NCBI GenBank assembly: GCA_001599715.1 | Contig: BCHU01000002.1 | Location: 1,426,001 to 1,490,000, forward strand | DNA: 64,000 nucleotides | Source of the DNA: Phaeotremella fagi | Taxonomy: Eukaryota > Basidiomycota > Tremellomycetes > Tremellales > Phaeotremellaceae | Direction: 5' to 3' | Shown here: positions 23,616-33,768 of the stretch, one piece after another | How the letters are laid out: each line of letters begins with the position of its first letter | Numbering within the stretch: position 1 is the first letter of the stretch | Translations under genes and position numbers: made by a program | The notes under the pieces: model-generated | Databases searched by the model: none | The model's input: only the letters and a program-made list of their open reading frames with translations | Told to the model about the DNA's origin: nothing

Positions 23616-24125
23616 ATGAAGTATAACGATGATAGGGATTGGGACTTTGATCCAAAAAAGCCCATCAACAGAAGACCTGTCAATACCTACGCAACCAGCT
23701 CCAGCTCTAGCAGCAGGAACGATCATTGGCCCAGTGACGCCGCTCCGAACAGAAGCAATTGGAACGATCCAAGATACCAGTATAGTGAACAAGCCAGAGA
23801 CTACCAATCACCACCACCTCAAAGAGCACCGGAAACAGACAATACTTGGTCCAGAGTCGCCCATCCGAGCGGGTTCAGGTGGAACGATCAACGTGACCAG
23901 CATGATCCAAGGTCTGCATACTATCAATCACCACCACCTCGAAGAGCACCAGAAACAGACAATCAATGGTCCAGTGTCGCCGCTCCGAACATCTCCAGTT
24001 GGAACGAACAAAGAGGCGAGGATGATCAACGGTTGGAAACTATCAATCGCCACCACCTCGAAGAGCACCAGAACCAGCCTTCGGCAACGATAGTTGGTCC
24101 AGTGTCGCCGGTCCGAGCGATCTAA
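23616..24125 (+). CDS. low-complexity repeat protein, 40-residue units, frameshifted end
   Basis: Unknown function. Start MKYNDDRDWDFDPKKPINRR, then a Ser-rich stretch and 40-residue repeats containing W(S/P)xxAxP, SxWN(D/E)xR and YQSPPPxRAPETDN. No signal peptide or membrane span; strongly hydrophilic and probably disordered. Units 1 and 2 are 120 bp apart, but the next is 119 bp. From about 24035 the original frame ends in a tail rich in HHLEEHQN (stop at 24123-24125), while the repeat pattern continues in the next frame to a TGA at 24248-24250, with a Lys/Ser tail (KSSKPSKSSKSSGRR). The gene may therefore be recently shifted, or use both frames. Confidence 0.6.
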   Translation: MKYNDDRDWDFDPKKPINRRPVNTYATSSSSSSRNDHWPSDAAPNRSNWNDPRYQYSEQARDYQSPPPQRAPETDNTWSRVAHPSGFRWNDQRDQHDPRSAYYQSPPPRRAPETDNQWSSVAAPNISSWNEQRGEDDQRLETINRHHLEEHQNQPSATIVGPVSPVRAI

Positions 24126-25283
24126 GAAGCCAGTATAGTCAAGGGCCCAGAGACTATGGATCACAACCTAAGTCGAAGTCGTCAAAGCCGTCAAAGTCGT
24201 CAAAGTCGTCAGGCAGAAGAGAACTTAGGTCAGGCAGGTCTTTTGGGTGACTCGCTACCGATAGGCGAGTGTTCTTGGTGTTGATATTTTTAGTCACTTA
24301 GTTAGTCAGTCGGCTAGTCAGTTAGTTGGTTAGTCAGTTTATTTGTCAATAGGTGGGAAGAGTCGTATATGTATGAGTGTGTAAGGAGCTTTCGTTTTTA
24401 CGCATCCACAGCCACTTCCTCTATGTACGGTACTGGAACTTGGCGTGTTCAAGCCTGAACGGGTTGACTAATTTATTTGTAATCGCCAATTTCCGACTGT
24501 GACCCACTTTAGGAAGAAGCGCTTGAATGGAAACTCCCAATTCTCAGTATCCATATCTCTGAGTCGACGTGTTAAATCCTTGCATCATCACAACTCACCA
24601 TGTCTCTGTACTCAGACACGAGAGACCATCAGGCCTAACATAAAAACAACTCGACGTCTCCCTTAAGCTCTATATAGCATCCTCTTTCTTCTGTCCGGAC
24701 CCATATGAGCTATTGGATCGATCGCCTTTGACAAATCAATCCATTGCCTTCTGTCCCTCATCCTCTTTCCACCTCTCTTTAAGTCTTCATTCATGTAATC
24801 TTGTTGATCCTCTTCCGACTTGAACTATGTTTGGTCTTTGGTTATCTCGGATCTTACCTCTCACAAGACCTTTATCCTTCGCGCGATCCCGATCGCGTGG
24901 GTTCAAGAACAAGCCGTAAAACTTTGAACACCTCAAGAGTAATATACATCTTGCATAAAATGTTGTTATCTCAATATGGCGTGTGATAAGCAACCATGAC
25001 TCGAGCAGAACCACATTATCGCACATCTTAAGCCCCCGGTAACTGACCAAACATCTTGAGAAATATGTCAACAGTGGCTGAGACTTTAATGGATGACGCG
25101 AATAACGAAACTAAGATCTCCCATGTTAAGGTTTTCAGGAACGTCGGTGACTGTTTCTTAGCAAACAAGCGATCAAAACATATCACATTGGATGGCTAGC
25201 TGTCCGCTCTTTGTTTGGTAACACGGGGGAAAACTTCTAGATCTCTAAGAACCTACATGGCTGAGCTAAGAGGGGGCAAGACA
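24126..25283. other. gene-poor stretch with short TTAGTCAG repeats
   Basis: 24292-24345 has clustered TTAGTCAG-like octamers (TTAGTCAC, TTAGTTAG, TCAGTCGG, TTAGTCAG). The first 125 bases carry the alternate-frame end of the repeat protein. Otherwise I see no gene, tRNA or mobile element. Confidence 0.6.
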
Positions 25284-25291
25284 TATAAATA
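25284..25291 (+). promoter_or_regulatory. TATA box of secreted precursor 1
   Basis: TATAAATA, 77 bp before the start codon at 25361. The second precursor has TATAAGAA at the same 77-bp distance. Confidence 0.65.
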
Positions 25292-25360
25292 AGGTGATAG
25301 TTCAAATGCATCGCGTTTCCTCCATTCATTCTCCATCTTCACTCTACAAACCAAACCACA

Positions 25361-25781
25361 ATGAAATTTTCTATTCTTCTCGCTTTCACCCTCTTGGTAG
25401 CTTTCACCGAAGCAGCACCACTTCAAGAAGGCGCGATCTCCCTCCCAACTCGTGGAGATGGACAGAAGCTTTCCAACAGTGAATTAGCAGCCAGAGGTCT
25501 TCCAGAACGAAGAGGTCAGTTTTCCCTCCTGAGATTGTGGCATATCCAGATACTGATAAACGAAAATTTCATCTTTAGAGATCAAAGCTAGACAACCAAC
25601 TCCAGTTGAAGGAATTGAAAATCTTTCCAACGCTGTTCGTATCGCTAGGGGTTTACCACTCGCTAAACCTAAACGATTGCATAACGCTGCTGCTCGTGGT
25701 ATGTTCACCTCTTTTCATTTATTCTATTCGGATTCGAAGCTGATTAGAGGTAATATAGCTCCCAGACCTGCTCCTTCATAG
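25361..25781 (+). CDS. small secreted precursor 1 with RGLP core
   Basis: First of three tandem paralogs, 98 residues. Signal peptide MKFSILLAFTLLVAFTEAAP. Exon 1 ends LSNSELAARGLPERR; exon 2 carries LSNAVRIARGLPLAKPKR; exon 3 codes only APRPAPS. Two phase-1 introns of 64 and 60 nt. In the last one I chose the acceptor at AATATAG, because the earlier one gives a premature stop and this one yields a short Ala/Pro/Ser tail like its paralogs. Dibasic and Arg sites (ERR, PKR) could be cut by a Kex2-type protease, giving one or more peptides. The motif occurs twice here, once per main exon. I know similar ARGLPP motifs in basidiomycete secreted proteins but no proven function. Confidence 0.8.
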
Positions 25782-26585
25782 ATGACGATAACGGTCGTTC
25801 CCATATATTATTGCTTTCATTCTTTTCTCTATTTTGGTCATCATGGACAGTTCTTCTCCTTATTTTGACGTGTATAGATTCGTCTACACATGTGCTCTTA
25901 CCAGATGTACGAGTACCCTTCGTCCTTCCCTCTTGCTGTTGTTCTCCTTTTCTTCGTTGTCGACGGTTAATCCTACCTCTAGGGATTAGAATGAAATCTT
26001 CTTTTGTTCCTATTATCTCTGTCTGTTTTATGAGTCTTGATGAATTTTCTTTGCTGGTGTCTATCGTGCAATTCAAGATAGACTTGTCAATGAACTAGCG
26101 TGATAAGTAACGTTGATTGTATCATACGTCACTTTCTTTGGAATCCCAAAGAATTTTTTATCGACAGCTTCAAGTACGTTAGGTTATAATTAAATTATCG
26201 TCATCAACCAAAAACTCTGCTGTTCAGAGCAAACAAAAATACTTACTCAAGTTGCAAATCAACAAACTCACCCTGAAACAGTTGAAACAAAACAACAAAC
26301 AACATCTTCAGACGAAGCGAAAAACGAACTAGAATACAGAAACCGCCTACTCGGAACAAATCCCTGCTAACATGTTGTGTACCAAAACTTATTTTTCAAG
26401 TAAGTTCATCCCTACTCACGATGAAAAAGGTACAAGGTTTAAAGTTTTTTGGATTTGACATGTTCCAAAGTTGTGGTTGGTGTGGCGTTTGTATTCTTAC
26501 TATTTTCGGTCGTGGCACTACTCAGGATGTTTAGTCAAGGCTTGCAAGTGTTGTGTTTCCTACTCGGTCTTCAGTCTTGTCATCG
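25782..26585. other. spacer between precursors 1 and 2, with an orphan coding-like stretch
   Basis: Between about 26215 and 26370, after a good acceptor (GCTGTTCAG), a frame rich in Gln/Thr/Glu ends EYRNRLLGTNPC and TAA at 26368-26370. A donor-like GTACGT at about 26172 would join it to an upstream frame, but I find no start codon. It may be a 3' exon of a gene I cannot complete or a remnant. The rest shows no gene. Confidence 0.35.
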
Positions 26586-26593
26586 TATAAGAA
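26586..26593 (+). promoter_or_regulatory. TATA box of secreted precursor 2
   Basis: TATAAGAA, 77 bp before the start at 26663, the same spacing as in precursor 1. Confidence 0.55.
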
Positions 26594-26662
26594 TCCAAGA
26601 GGAAGTCTCTGACTTGAAATCTCTTCTCATCCATTCCAATATCAACTTTTCAGAACGCAAAT

Positions 26663-27043
26663 ATGAAATTCTCAATTCTCTTCGTTTTATCAGCACTACT
26701 TCTCGTAGCTGAAGCTGCGCCTCTTGCTCCCAGAGCAAGTCCCGTTCGTCGTGACCTAATCACCGCCAGAGGTTTAGTCGGTGAGTAATCTTCGTACGAT
26801 TTGATGAAAAAATTCGAAGCTGAACACTAGAAAATCGTAGAGGAACGAACTGAACAATTCGAAAGAGCTGCCGAACAACTGTCAAACTCTGATCGTATCA
26901 AGCGTGGTCTCCCACTTAAAAAGCCTGCTCGTTTGTTCGAAGGTAAAACTAGAGGTAGGTGGAACTCTATGTCCTTTCACTGCGATCGAAGGAATTCCTC
27001 GTTGACTTTAAATCCAGCTTTGGCTCCTCGTATCTCCGGATGA
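26663..27043 (+). CDS. small secreted precursor 2 with RGLP core
   Basis: Second paralog, 85 residues. The signal peptide MKFSILFVLSALLLVAEAAP is nearly the same as in precursor 1. The propeptide has a dibasic site (PVRR) and a weak motif copy (LITARGLV). Exon 2 carries LSNSDRIKRGLPLKKPARLF, with a KR directly before the core. Exon 3 codes ALAPRISG. Both introns are phase 1 and lie at the same places as in the paralogs: after the first Arg-Gly-Leu stretch and just before the Ala/Pro tail. The tail follows an Arg (KTR), another possible protease site. No cysteines, so no disulfide fold is expected. Function unknown; a processed signalling or surface-active peptide is inference. Confidence 0.8.
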
Positions 27044-27584
27044 TGTGATAACCTCGTCATATCTCTTCGACCTTTTTCTTTGGGTTCTTCGTTGATCACT
27101 TCTTTTAGTGCTGTGATTTGTACCCAATCTTTCTTGCTTTTTTTTTGGATTTCCCCTTTGATTTCTCTTCACATCTTTCTTCTTCACAAAAATTACTATA
27201 GAGATGTACATATACAGTGATGACAACCTTTTGTACGCTATTTCAGATCACTCCTTTAGATGAGATATTACCTTCTTTCGGTTTTCACCTAACCATCGCT
27301 CGTTGAGTTGCTGCATTGACGCAAACAGACTGACCGAGGATAAGTGATTTAAACTCAAAGGGTAAGTGAGATGGGTTTGATAATTGGCTATTCTCTGATT
27401 CAGACATGCCGAAATGGCTGTTGGAACAAGGAAAAAGCTCTTCCAGAATTTCGGGTCAGCTAAGGCACCGAAAAAGAGATGGTACATCAGATGGCGAGAT
27501 ACTTACTTCTCTGAGATGTCTTTGGAAGCCTTTCTCAAACAAGGAAGGACAAGTCGAGTGGTCGATCTTTTAATGCATTTTCCC
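27044..27584. other. spacer between precursors 2 and 3
   Basis: No separate gene. From 27414 a frame with its own ATG is open into precursor 3. It is basic, has no signal peptide, and contains the TATA-like element of precursor 3, so I treat it as promoter and leader. Confidence 0.5.
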
Positions 27585-27592
27585 TATAAGAA
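27585..27592 (+). promoter_or_regulatory. TATA box of secreted precursor 3
   Basis: TATAAGAA, identical to that of precursor 2, 87 bp before the start at 27672. It favours the Met at 27672 over the in-frame ATG at 27414. Confidence 0.5.
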
Positions 27593-27671
27593 AGAAGAGA
27601 GAAGAAAACATTTAACGAATTTATCTCGAATTGTTCCTTTTCATTTGACAAGTACGATTCATAAAACAACC

Positions 27672-28052
27672 ATGAAATCTTCACTTTTTCTTCTATTCCT
27701 TGGGTTAGCTGTAGCCACACCTATTCAAATCCAAAAAGATGCTCGGCTATCGTCAAGAGATAATGAATCAGCACTGGTAACCAAGACGTTGCCAGTTGAT
27801 AGAGGTGAGTCTCACTAGGATCGATATCACATCATCTCTGACATCTAACGTCGCCATAGGATTAGATCATTTGAAAGACATTTCCAACGCTGAAAGATTC
27901 GCTAGAGGTCTTCCTCCCAAGAAACCGAAGAGAGTTTTCGACCATACAGTTGTTAAGAAATGTAAGCTTCGCTTTTCTCTCATTTGAATCATCTAGATCG
28001 TAGACTGATAATAATGCCTTTTCCTTTTGCAGCTGCCCCATCCGCGGGGTAA
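27672..28052 (+). CDS. small secreted precursor 3 with RGLP core
   Basis: Third paralog, 84 residues. Signal peptide MKSSLFLLFLGLAVATPIQI. The first exon ends in VDRG, cut by a phase-1 intron. Exon 2 carries ISNAERFARGLPPKKPKRVF, closest to the consensus, and ends VVKK before the second phase-1 intron. Exon 3 codes SAPSAG. Likely Kex2-type sites are PKR and KK. Compared with precursors 1 and 2, the signal peptide and propeptide have diverged most, while the core and the small Ser/Ala/Pro tail are kept. That pattern points to selection on the core. Confidence 0.8.
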
Positions 28053-29305
28053 TTCTACATTTCTTCACTTCGTTCACATTTTTGTCACTTGGCATAGAAT
28101 CACATTTCATAAATGGTTCGGTTCCTTAGATCCATGGCTATTTTTACATGTTTCATGGTATCATATTGCGCAGCAAAATCAATATTTGGGACGATGGCTC
28201 TTTTTATACTATAAGTTTCCATTGCTTAAGTTATCTAAGTGACTCTAAATGCGGGATCACCTTGAGTAACTCACTGTGACATGATGGTCGTACGATTGCT
28301 TATAAACAAACAGACAAAAACATTTCAAGTTGAGAAAACGAGTACTTATAGAGCTTGACTGTGCATCGCGTAAAATGTACGTGTCTTATCATATTGACTG
28401 TGCAACGACGTTTGTTCCTATGACGCCACAAAATCATAGAAGTAAGTTAATCGATATCTCACTCAGACAACAAAAAGGTTAATGTCAAAGAAAGCCTTGC
28501 CGGGGGGAGGTATAGCTCGAATTTCGGGTTTGGGCGCTGCCTCACCTTGATTTGGCTTTTGGTGGATGCTGTATGTCCCTGATAAGTTTTCTATAGAACG
28601 ATTTTGAGTGAGTGAGTATTATGAGACGCGACGGTGTCAAGCGCAGTCATGTACGATGATATGAATCGTTTCATCAACTGGGATAGGCCGTAGCACAGGT
28701 AATGCAAGAAAAAGATAGAAAGTGAGTCTGCAACGCTTCAGATTGAAAAGTAAAACTTGAGCTGGGCCAAGAAAACGCGAAGAGGACTCAAAGCCGGAGA
28801 CTGACTTGGGTATGGGTTGGGTCGAGATAGGGAAAGGAAAGTCTAAGGGGGGAAACAAGGTTACCTTAAGGTTAAGTATTGTAACGAAAAGTACTCAAAA
28901 ACCACGCGACAGCACGTGGCATTTAGATTGTCCATAGTATATATCAATATTTGTATGTACGATGGTTGAATTGATAGATAAATATAGCTATACAATACAT
29001 TCAATCATATCTCCACATCATCGACTATCCTTTCATCACCATCATCACTCTCAATACTATGTTTAGGCTATAGGCACGTCAAACGGAAGGAAGGAAACAC
29101 ACAGATACAATCTGACCCCGAAGGAGAGAATTTTGGTTTGAAACGCTTGGAACTTCAAACACCATCAATTAGTCAATTAACTCATCAATTAAACCATTGC
29201 TCCATTGCATCAAAAGAGACCTGCGGAGTGAGATCTCGATTCTCGTCTCAATCTCATCAAATTTTACTCTCATCAGACATTTATTTCGTTTATTAATACA
29301 TTTCC
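28053..29305. other. long gene-free stretch
   Basis: 1.25 kb without supported gene. TTGACTGTGCA occurs near 28356, with a close variant near 28394. G-rich tracts lie near 28502 and 28849. I looked for a tRNA B box and C/D snoRNA boxes and found no convincing set. Confidence 0.5.
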
Positions 29306-31672
29306 ATGTCCCAAAGTTCATCACACTCCTTTGAATCTCATTCTCCCGATCCAGAGACAGCAGGTCCGTCACCAAACATCCAAACTCCCATCAACGATCA
29401 AAATTCATATCAATATAGTCAACAAAGTCCCAACAATTGGTCTTTACCACCTTATCAACCTCAATCACCAAAACCTTTTTCACCGCCTGTATCCCCACCA
29501 TCATTCCATCATCATCAACTCTCTTTGAAAGGTTACGATCGTCAGGTTATTGAACCCCATTCTTTACCTTACAAATCGAAGTTAGTGACTGATATCAAGA
29601 TGGAATCAGGAGATATATCACCTACAGCGCGTTTACACGATGAAATCACTCCTGAACACTCACCAGATACGAACGGGAACAGTCGTAGATTTGATGATCT
29701 CTCAACGCAACGTCCAAGTCTGACCGGATCTTCATCGTACAGTTATCGAACTGCTTCATCATTCGATTCACAATTGAATTATCCAATGTTACTTGATCCT
29801 TCGACACGCCAAAACAGTGTCACCTCAACTGGTAGCGGCCATCATTCTATCATAATAGAAGATGACGATGATGACGGTCAAGATACTTCACCACCATTTT
29901 CAGCTTTTGAAACATCACAACTCAGCCCCTTCGCAAAGACCTCACCACAACCTTCCCCCTTAGAGTCATCTCACACAAACGCCCCATTTCTCAACAACCG
30001 TTCTCACAATCAAACAAATTCTTTCGCTTTATCATCGTCGATCGCCATTGGACCTCGCTCACCGGATGAAAGAGTTTCTTCCGTCAACCAATTCTCTGAT
30101 CAACCATCTATAACGGGTTTAGGTATTGATGGCGCACCAGAAGTTGATCGTGAATACTATGTCAACTCATATCCTTCCGCCAAAGATCAGTTGAATCCTG
30201 GATATCGTTCAAATCAAGGTTTCGCCAGGTCTCGAGGTCACCAAAATGATTCAAATTATCCTGCTCCCATCAATACACTTTCATCAAAAGCCTATGATCG
30301 TTCAGATCATGCTTCACCATCAACTCCAACTGTCCATAAACCATCAACGAAATTTACAGATAGTACTGCCTGGTGGTTGAGCATGTATTTCATTTTGAAT
30401 CTTGGTTTGACCCTTTTCAATAAAGTCGTTTTGGTCAGCTTTCCATTCCCATATGTAAGTCGATAGTTCATTCTGCTGATCATGTTTGGGGAGTACTGAT
30501 AATCGGTAGACTTTGACGGGATTACACGCGTTATCTGGGTGTGTGGGATGTTATATTGCGTTGGAAAGAGGTGCCTTTGTGAGTGTCCTGAACTACTAGG
30601 AGTCCATCGGATTTCTAATGTCATGACTATTTCAGACTCCAGCCCGACTTACACAAAAAGAAAATCTCATTTTGGCAGCTTTCTCAGTCCTTTATACCAT
30701 CAATATCGCAGTGTCAAACATCTCCCTCCAGCTCGTCACCGTTCCTGTAAGTCTTTGCTCATCTAAAACTTTACGAATCACTGACTTTTCCTACCTAGTT
30801 CCATCAAGTTGTTCGAGCTTCCACACCCCTTTTCACAATCCTAATCTCGACCCTTTTTCTGCGGGCCAGATTTAGTGGTATGAAATTAGTCTCTTTGTTA
30901 CCTGTTGTAGCTGGTGTTGGCTTCGCGTGAGTATCTCTGGAGCAATGATATGGGGAACAGTCTCTGATATGTCTATCAGCACGTACGGAGATTATTATTT
31001 CACAGCTTGGGGGTTAATTCTAACTCTACTTGGAACATTCTTAGCGGCACTGAAGACTGTCGTTACGAATCTTATCCAAACCGGTGGAGGCGGTCGACTA
31101 AAGCTCGTGAGTTTTTTGATCTGGCGTATGAGTTTCTGAGTTGACTTGTTTTTAGCATCCACTTGATTTGTTGATGAGGATGTCACCCTTAGCTTTTATT
31201 CAATGTGTAGCATACGGATTATATACTGGGGAATTGGAACTCGTTAGGAAATACGGCGCTACTCAAATGACCAAGGGGAAAGCATTGGCATTGATCATCA
31301 ACGGTGTCATCGCTTGTGGATTGAATATAGTTTCTTTCACTGCCAACAAAAAAGCTGGAGCTTTGACTATGACAGTTTCTGCAAAGTGAGTGTGAAATTT
31401 ACGCAGTCCCGATTAACCTACTAATGTTCTTTGCCTAGTTGTAAACAAGTCATGACCATTGCCTTAGCTGTTGTCCTCTTCGATCTCAACATCACGTTAT
31501 TCAACGGAATCGGTATTGTTTTGACTCTAATCGGCGGGGTGAGTACAGATCCTCTTCATCTCATCTTTCCTGTATGGAGTCAATAAACTAATGAATGAAT
31601 CAGGGCTGGTACGCTTACGTCGAATATCAAGAAAGTGCTCGAAAACGTCTTGGTAAAATTGTCGAGAAATAA
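29306..31672 (+). CDS. triose-phosphate-translocator-family transporter with long disordered N-terminus
   Basis: Membrane transporter of the drug/metabolite superfamily, TPT branch; fungal members usually move nucleotide sugars or phosphorylated sugars in Golgi or ER. Residues 1 to about 350 are one exon of Ser/Pro/Gln-rich, probably disordered sequence (SPPLSP-like, acidic DDDDDG near the middle). Membrane spans then begin at STAWWLSMYFILNLGLTLFN. Family landmarks are FNKVVLVSFPFPY, ALERGAFTP, NISLQLVTVPFHQVVRASTP (the TPT signature), GDYYFTAWGLILTLLGTFLA and SANCKQVMTIALAVVLFDL. It ends ARKRLGKIVEK. The core is about 310 residues, split by introns of around 55 nt. Confidence 0.88.
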
Positions 31673-32133
31673 ATCATAATCCGAGCAACAACCTATCAAC
31701 CAAAATCATCCGATTTCAAACTTGTATAATACCTCAAAAACGAATTTCTGGCTGGACCATTCCCTCTCGCATTGATCTCAGATTTAATACCTGACCTAAC
31801 CTTATACTATCGCATGTTTATACCATCATCTTTTTATTTAATTTTTCACTGTAGATTATTGTTATTCTTCTCGTCAACCACTTTTCGATGATGATTTTTA
31901 TTTCTCATAACAATTCACTTTCTGTTATTATAAGTCGAGATACATGGGAAACCTTTTGATTTCATGCAATGCAACTCTAACGAATCAATTTTTACAATTT
32001 TCATGTCGATCTAATGAAAATATATTCAAAGTGACTATAATATTCAAGTCGTTTCACCATCTCTTTCACCTCAGCGCCCATCTAACAATTGAATTTTTTC
32101 AGTTTACATACATGAAAACTGATGAATCGCAAC
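31673..32133. other. convergent intergenic region, no gene seen
   Basis: AT-rich space between the transporter and the methyltransferase 3' ends. Confidence 0.6.
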
Positions 32134-33271
32134 TCACGTCTTGACAACAAATAATTCGTCAGGTAGTCCTTCTTGCGTTTCTTCCTTTACCACTTCTAAT
32201 CCAGCTTGACTAAATATATCCAACCATTTGAGATTAGATCTTTGGAGAGAGGCTCAAAATCAGTATTACTTCCCAGTATTGTCAACAATAACAGATTTCT
32301 CACCTGGTCAAACTTGAATCCTCCTCGTCTAAAAACTCAGAACCGGTTCCATCCGGTGCATCCTCGCAGACGTTCTCTTTCACGAAGATGAGACTAGGAG
32401 ATTCTTCTGTTGATTCTCGTAAAGCCTTTTTAGATCTTTTCAGGAATAGTATTAGATCGGGTGTAGATAAATGTCCAAGACACCATTGACACCAAATTCT
32501 AAGCAAGTAATTTAGCTTGAGTGATAATTTTCGACAGGTGTTTAAGCCACCTACACATCATACACTATCTCTTCATCTATATCCCCAAATTCATCTCCAA
32601 TAATTGAATCAGCAACTACACCAAAGTTCTGACTACCACTAGCGCGACCAGGATAAGCAGGATCTAAAAATTGTAAACCAGCTTGTAAGAACCAAACTCG
32701 TTTCCCCCGTCCATCATCTGTATCTCTGTCTTTCCTGAAATCTATCCATTCATCATTTTTAGCACCTCTTTTAGCTTCGACCACGAATTTCTCAACGGGT
32801 TCAACTAGGATCACATCGTCGAATAGAGGTAGGAGGACTTTATTGGTGACTCTTCCTATTCCTGCGCCGACGTCTAGTGCCGTTCGTCTGTGGGAAGGGA
32901 GATTGGATGGTGGAGTTGGAGTGAGGGGGGAAGCGAATGTTTGGAGGGATGGAAGAAGTGATAAAAGTAAAAGTCGAGAACAGAGTTGATCAATGTGAGG
33001 AACGGGCTGTCGTTGATTGAAGGGGTAAGTTGTTTGTTTTCGGTATTATAGCAAATGCTCATACTCACACCATTCCCAAATCCACCCAAGACTCCATCGA
33101 CACTCGCCTCAATCGATTCCCAATATTCAACACCTTTCTCAAAAGATGGTCCATGTTTACGTAGCGCTGATCCGATATTCGGTTTTTGACGTTTAGCAGT
33201 CGGTGCATCCGAAAACGACTAGTGGTGGATCAACGACACATCAATCTTTCAAAATAATTTAAACATACCAT
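32134..33271 (-). CDS. protein N-terminal methyltransferase (NTM1/METTL11A type)
   Basis: SAM-dependent enzyme that methylates the exposed alpha-amino group of proteins starting (Met)-X-Pro-Lys. The start is unusual: the first coding exon is just ATG, then a GTATGT intron of about 50 nt, then SFSDAPTAKRQKPNIG. Family segments: YWESIEASVDGVLGGFGNG, TALDVGAGIGRVTNKVLLPL (SAM motif I), VILVEPVEKFV, IWCQWCLGHLSTPDLILFL and LIFVKENVC. The DVGAGIGR, EPV and WCLGHL motifs together are diagnostic. It ends GLPDELFVVKT. An insertion of about 45 residues rich in Gly/Asp lies between EPV and the WCQW segment. About 330 residues. Confidence 0.9.
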
Positions 33272-33768
33272 TTAGACGAAAAGTTGGAAGATGAAACGTT
33301 GGTTCCAGCTACCGGAATTTGTGTTTAGTGCACTGTTCTTCTTCCACGCCGGAAAATGTACTGCTGCTGTGAACAGTGTTGATAGTTGTCAAGTTGTATG
33401 TAGCAAATTTATTTAACAATCAGTGAATCAAAACAATCTTTTATTTTACACCTCCACCTGTGGCAGCGTGGCGAAAGTCTATTGATGTGGTGAGATTTTC
33501 GTTCTGACCTTCGGGCCTGCATGCAGAGTTGGAACCTCGTGGAAGCCAGGGTGGAAAATACATTTATTGGAAAGACATTGATTAAGATCCTTTGATCTGC
33601 ATCATTTTTTTCGCCAAAAAAAGATAAAAATCTTTTGTGAAGGGAGGGAAGGGTCTTCTATGACATGAAGAAGCCTCATTGAATTTATCGACTTTCGACA
33701 CTGGAAGTCTTTCTTTCTTTCTTTCTTGACACTATTCCCCCTTCACTTGATATTCCAATAATCCAAAC
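33272..33768. other. divergent intergenic region with CTTT microsatellite
   Basis: A CTTT repeat of about five units lies near 33707-33727, within a pyrimidine-rich leader. No gene or tRNA confirmed; a GTTCCAACTC stretch (minus strand, near 33530) lacks a matching T-stem. Confidence 0.5.

Noticed and set aside
25811..26098. 95-codon open frame downstream of precursor 1
   Set aside because: Hydrophobic, low-complexity composition from T-rich 3' UTR-like sequence; no splice or family support.
33490..33545. tRNA-like GTTCCAACTC stretch on the minus strand
   Set aside because: T-arm stem pairs only three bases and no matching A box or acceptor stem was found.
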